Source of the DNA: JBGPLH01 sp041486365 [NCBI: Thermodesulfobacteriota bacterium]
GTDB lineage: Bacteria > JAUYMQ01
NCBI GenBank assembly: GCA_041486365.1
Contig: JBGPLH010000159.1
Location: forward strand, 1-7,487
Reading direction: 5' to 3'
Length of the DNA: 7,487 nt
The notes below the pieces were generated by a model that was not told the DNA's origin, ran no database searches, and saw nothing but the letters and a program-made list of their open reading frames with translations. The translations under genes and the position numbers were made by a program. Shown piece after piece: positions 5,428 through 7,487 of this stretch (position 1 is the first letter of the stretch; every line of letters starts with the position of its first letter).

Positions 5428-7326
5428 TCAGTGCTGGTAATGCCAGAGCCGGTAGACCTCTTTCCGCTGGTTCCCGAACTTCAGGGCGATGCCCGTCCCA
5501 AGCCCCGCGAAGATCCAGAACGGCACCTGCACCGATATCGAGTGAAATGCGTCGAAGAAAAAGAGGTTGACCAGGATGCCCGCGATCCCGATTCCGATCG
5601 CCCAGAGGAACTCGGCGAGGGCCGGATCCCGCACGGTGGCCACCCCCCGGAAGATCATGTGCAGGATGCCGACGAGGATAGAAATCATCAACAAAAGAGC
5701 GATGATACCATATTCGAGCAGGAGGGTGAGGTACATGTTGTTCACGCCCTCGGGGGGCAGGAGCTTCCCCTTCGACTCGACCGTGTCCGGGACGTCGGCC
5801 GCCCGCCAGCCGGCCGGCCCGGAACCCGCCAGGAGGTCATCCTGGTGTGCCGCTAGCACGCTCGCCTGCACCTGGAGCTGCTCCTGGGCGCGAGCCATCG
5901 GCATCTCCATCACCTCCCAGGGAGGCCGCCCCGTGACGAGAACGTGCCCGAGCAGCACGAGGACCAACCCCGCCCCGAAGATCCGCGTCGCCCTCTCGCG
6001 CCGGTGGCGCAACCCGTACACCAGGAGCGTCGCCACGAGGATCAGCATGCCGCGCTTGGAGAAGTAGCTTGCCGCGAAGGCCAGGCTCGCCACGAGGCAG
6101 GCCAGGCCGAAGATCCGCTTGCGGGGGCTGGTGAAGGTGCGCGTGGCCGCAAGGAGGACCGGCAGGCAGAGGATGAAGTAGCTCACGAGTACGTTCCGGT
6201 TCGTCAGGAACTCCTTCACCAGCTTCGCGTCGAGTCCCGCCTGCAGCATCCCGGAGACCACCTGGCCGCGGACGAGCAGGAAACCCACGACTCCGGCCAG
6301 CCCACTCACGAAGGCGATCACCCCGATGCCCTTCATGTAGACCGTCATCTCCTCCGCCCGATCGTTCACGCTGTTCGCGACGAAGTAGTACAGGGCGAAC
6401 CCCGTGCAGGCGAACTGCACGAGCGCCACGAGCGGCGCGGCGGAGATCGGGCCCTGGGCGAAGATCGCGCCGGCGCTGAGGGCCATGAAGCCCATCACCG
6501 CACGGTCCACGGGCGTCTTCAGGAAGACGAGGCTCCCGCGCAGGTAGCGGAGCGCGAAGAAGGCCCCCATCCCGAAGATCACCAGGTTGATGAGGTTCAC
6601 CTGGCGGCCCGCGGCGTGGATCGCCAGCTGCTCCGAGAGACCGGCCGGAAGGAACAGGGTGAAGAGCACCATCAGCACGAGCAGCGTGAGCGCCGTCACC
6701 TGCCGCGACAGGAGGCGCGTGAACGTGAGCACGATGATCCATAGGTCGTAGGGGACCGAGCGCTGCCGGATGTAGATCCGCTCGTAGCGGAGCTTGTTGC
6801 GCGGGGTGAGGTAGTAGCTGTGCCGGAGCTGCGCGAGCCCCGTGACGCCCGGCGGGATCCGGAACCGATCGCCGTAGCCCGGGATCGACCGCTTGGCCTC
6901 CTCGAGGAAGACGGGCCGGACCGGCCGCGGCCCCACGAGGTTCATATCGCCCCGCAGCACGTTGAACAGCTGGGGGAACTCGTCGAGCTTGCGCTTGCGC
7001 AGGATCCTCCCGATCGGCGTCACATGGGGCTCGCCCTCGCGGATCAGCCGCGCGCCGATCTTCTCCTCGGCGTCCTGATCGAGGGTGCGGAATTTGTAGA
7101 TCGTGAAGAGCCGCTCGTTCTTGCCCACCCGCCGGCCCCGGTACAGGATCGGCCCGGGCCCCGAGAGCTTGATCAGCACCGCGATGATCCCCATGAGCGG
7201 AGCGAGCAGGATCAGGCCGATCAGCGCCACCAGGAAGTTGTAGGCGCGCGTGACGACCTCGTAGAAGGCTGCCTCCGCCACGCCCACGGCCGGCGTGCCG
7301 AGGATCTTGTCCCGTCGGGCGCTCAT
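5428..7326 (-). CDS. Fusion of polyprenyl-phosphate sugar-1-phosphate transferase and O-antigen ligase/polymerase-like membrane domain
   Basis: A 632-residue inner-membrane protein with two parts in one intact frame. Residues 25-205 are a monotopic sugar-phosphate transferase of the WcaJ/PglC kind, which starts glycan assembly by moving a sugar-1-phosphate from a nucleotide sugar to undecaprenyl phosphate. It has a re-entrant membrane helix with the LLAPL bend at 40-44, YRGRRVGKN at 62-70, YKFRTL at 77-82, the catalytic pair D115-E116 in KLDEFPQLFNVLRGDMNLVGPRP, and PPGVTGLAQL at 158-167. It lacks the N-terminal CoA-binding-like domain of long WcaJ forms. Residues 210-618 hold about 12 hydrophobic segments resembling the O-antigen ligase/Wzy family, with NRNVLVSYF at 376-384, SKRGMLIL at 423-430 and a large loop at 465-528. 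In NNMYLTLLLEYG the usual histidine position is asparagine. The ATG at 7326 is chosen because GGAG precedes it and it follows the upstream stop by 13 bases; a longer frame to 7431 would overlap the amidotransferase gene. Confidence 0.88.
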   Translation of the reverse strand: MSARRDKILGTPAVGVAEAAFYEVVTRAYNFLVALIGLILLAPLMGIIAVLIKLSGPGPILYRGRRVGKNERLFTIYKFRTLDQDAEEKIGARLIREGEPHVTPIGRILRKRKLDEFPQLFNVLRGDMNLVGPRPVRPVFLEEAKRSIPGYGDRFRIPPGVTGLAQLRHSYYLTPRNKLRYERIYIRQRSVPYDLWIIVLTFTRLLSRQVTALTLLVLMVLFTLFLPAGLSEQLAIHAAGRQVNLINLVIFGMGAFFALRYLRGSLVFLKTPVDRAVMGFMALSAGAIFAQGPISAAPLVALVQFACTGFALYYFVANSVNDRAEEMTVYMKGIGVIAFVSGLAGVVGFLLVRGQVVSGMLQAGLDAKLVKEFLTNRNVLVSYFILCLPVLLAATRTFTSPRKRIFGLACLVASLAFAASYFSKRGMLILVATLLVYGLRHRRERATRIFGAGLVLVLLGHVLVTGRPPWEVMEMPMARAQEQLQVQASVLAAHQDDLLAGSGPAGWRAADVPDTVESKGKLLPPEGVNNMYLTLLLEYGIIALLLMISILVGILHMIFRGVATVRDPALAEFLWAIGIGIAGILVNLFFFDAFHSISVQVPFWIFAGLGTGIALKFGNQRKEVYRLWHYQH

Positions 7327-7339
7327 GCCGTCTCCGGGT

Positions 7340-7486
7340 TCACGGGCGCCGCCGGTAGTAGCGGTCGTACCAGAGCGAGAACATGAGGAGCGACCAGAGA
7401 GGCCGGCTGTGGTCCGCCCGGCGCGCCTCATGCTCGTCGATCAGAGCCTGCACCGCCCCGGGCCGGAAGATCCCTTGCGTGCGGAC
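7340..7486 (-). CDS. Asparagine-synthase-like amidotransferase, C-terminal end (partial)
   Basis: The last 48 codons of a gene whose 5' part lies beyond the window. The visible protein contains GIFRPGAVQALIDEH, RRADHSRPLWSLLMFSLWYD and ends RRRP. The pattern of an FRP segment, a helix ending in DEH, a charged stretch with DH and then LWxLLMFxLWxxR is the normal C-terminus of glutamine-hydrolysing asparagine synthase (AsnB) family proteins, including the paralogues found in polysaccharide and exosortase-associated loci. Those paralogues are thought to amidate uronic acid or sugar precursors, but the actual acceptor here cannot be judged. The catalytic glutaminase and ATP-binding parts are not visible. 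Its TGA at 7340-7342 is 13 bases before the start of the transferase/ligase fusion, so the two are probably co-transcribed. Confidence 0.85.
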   Translation of the reverse strand, partial: VRTQGIFRPGAVQALIDEHEARRADHSRPLWSLLMFSLWYDRYYRRRP

Positions 7487-7487
7487 G

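Noticed and set aside
3049-5856. A 935-codon open frame on the plus strand opposite the carbamoyltransferase and its neighbours
   Set aside because: It is antisense to several genes with clear family motifs, its translation is a repetitive mix of R, H, E, V, P and L with no recognisable domain, and long antisense frames are expected when third codon positions are mostly G or C.
7327-7431. N-terminal extension of the transferase/ligase frame up to 7431
   Set aside because: It would overlap the end of the amidotransferase gene in another frame, its residues are arginine-, glycine- and serine-rich shadow sequence, and the ATG at 7326 has a suitable GGAG site.
1-7487. tRNA, rRNA, CRISPR, insertion sequence or prophage features
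   Set aside because: The window is almost fully covered by coherent minus-strand genes with spacers of at most 75 bases, and none of these spacers shows tandem repeats, RNA gene patterns or mobile-element ends.

Overview
The window is a compact, GC-rich stretch (clearly well above 60% G+C, with third codon positions mostly G or C) in which every gene I can support is read from the minus strand. In transcription order, running from high to low coordinates, these are: the 3' end of an asparagine-synthase-like amidotransferase, a sugar-phosphate transferase fused to an O-antigen-ligase-like membrane domain, a small SxtJ-like membrane protein, a NodU/CmcH-type carbamoyltransferase, a 58-residue DUF5989-like membrane peptide, an alkaline-phosphatase-superfamily phosphodiesterase, an adenylylsulfate (APS) kinase and a PHP-domain phosphoesterase. 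Gaps between genes are 10 to 75 bases, so one long transcript or two abutting ones is plausible. No tRNA, rRNA, CRISPR array, insertion sequence or origin was seen, and no gap exceeds 75 bases.

The organism is most likely a high-GC Gram-negative-type bacterium. The evidence is the polyprenyl-phosphate sugar transferase, the O-antigen-ligase fold and the co-located amidotransferase and carbamoyltransferase, a mix common in surface-polysaccharide and exosortase-type loci of Myxococcota, other former deltaproteobacteria and uncultured high-GC phyla. The sequence alone does not fix the phylum.

Right part (5428-7486): the amidotransferase tail lies 13 bases ahead of the fusion gene. The fusion would load the first sugar phosphate onto a lipid carrier and carries a membrane domain of the kind that ligates or polymerises finished glycans. 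Middle part (3033-5367): SxtJ-like protein, carbamoyltransferase and DUF5989-like peptide form a module that probably adds carbamoyl groups to a sugar or secondary metabolite. Left part (4-3022): a phosphodiesterase without a signal peptide, then an APS kinase that makes PAPS, then a PHP enzyme of the YciV/TrpH type, a family that includes a phosphatase for 3',5'-bisphosphonucleosides such as PAP, the by-product of sulfotransfer.

Read together, the genes suggest synthesis and decoration (amidation, carbamoylation, sulfation) of an extracellular glycan. The most unusual single item is the initiating-transferase/O-antigen-ligase-like fusion. The glycan and the sulfation step are inferences: no sulfotransferase, Wzx flippase, exosortase or ATP sulfurylase lies inside the window.
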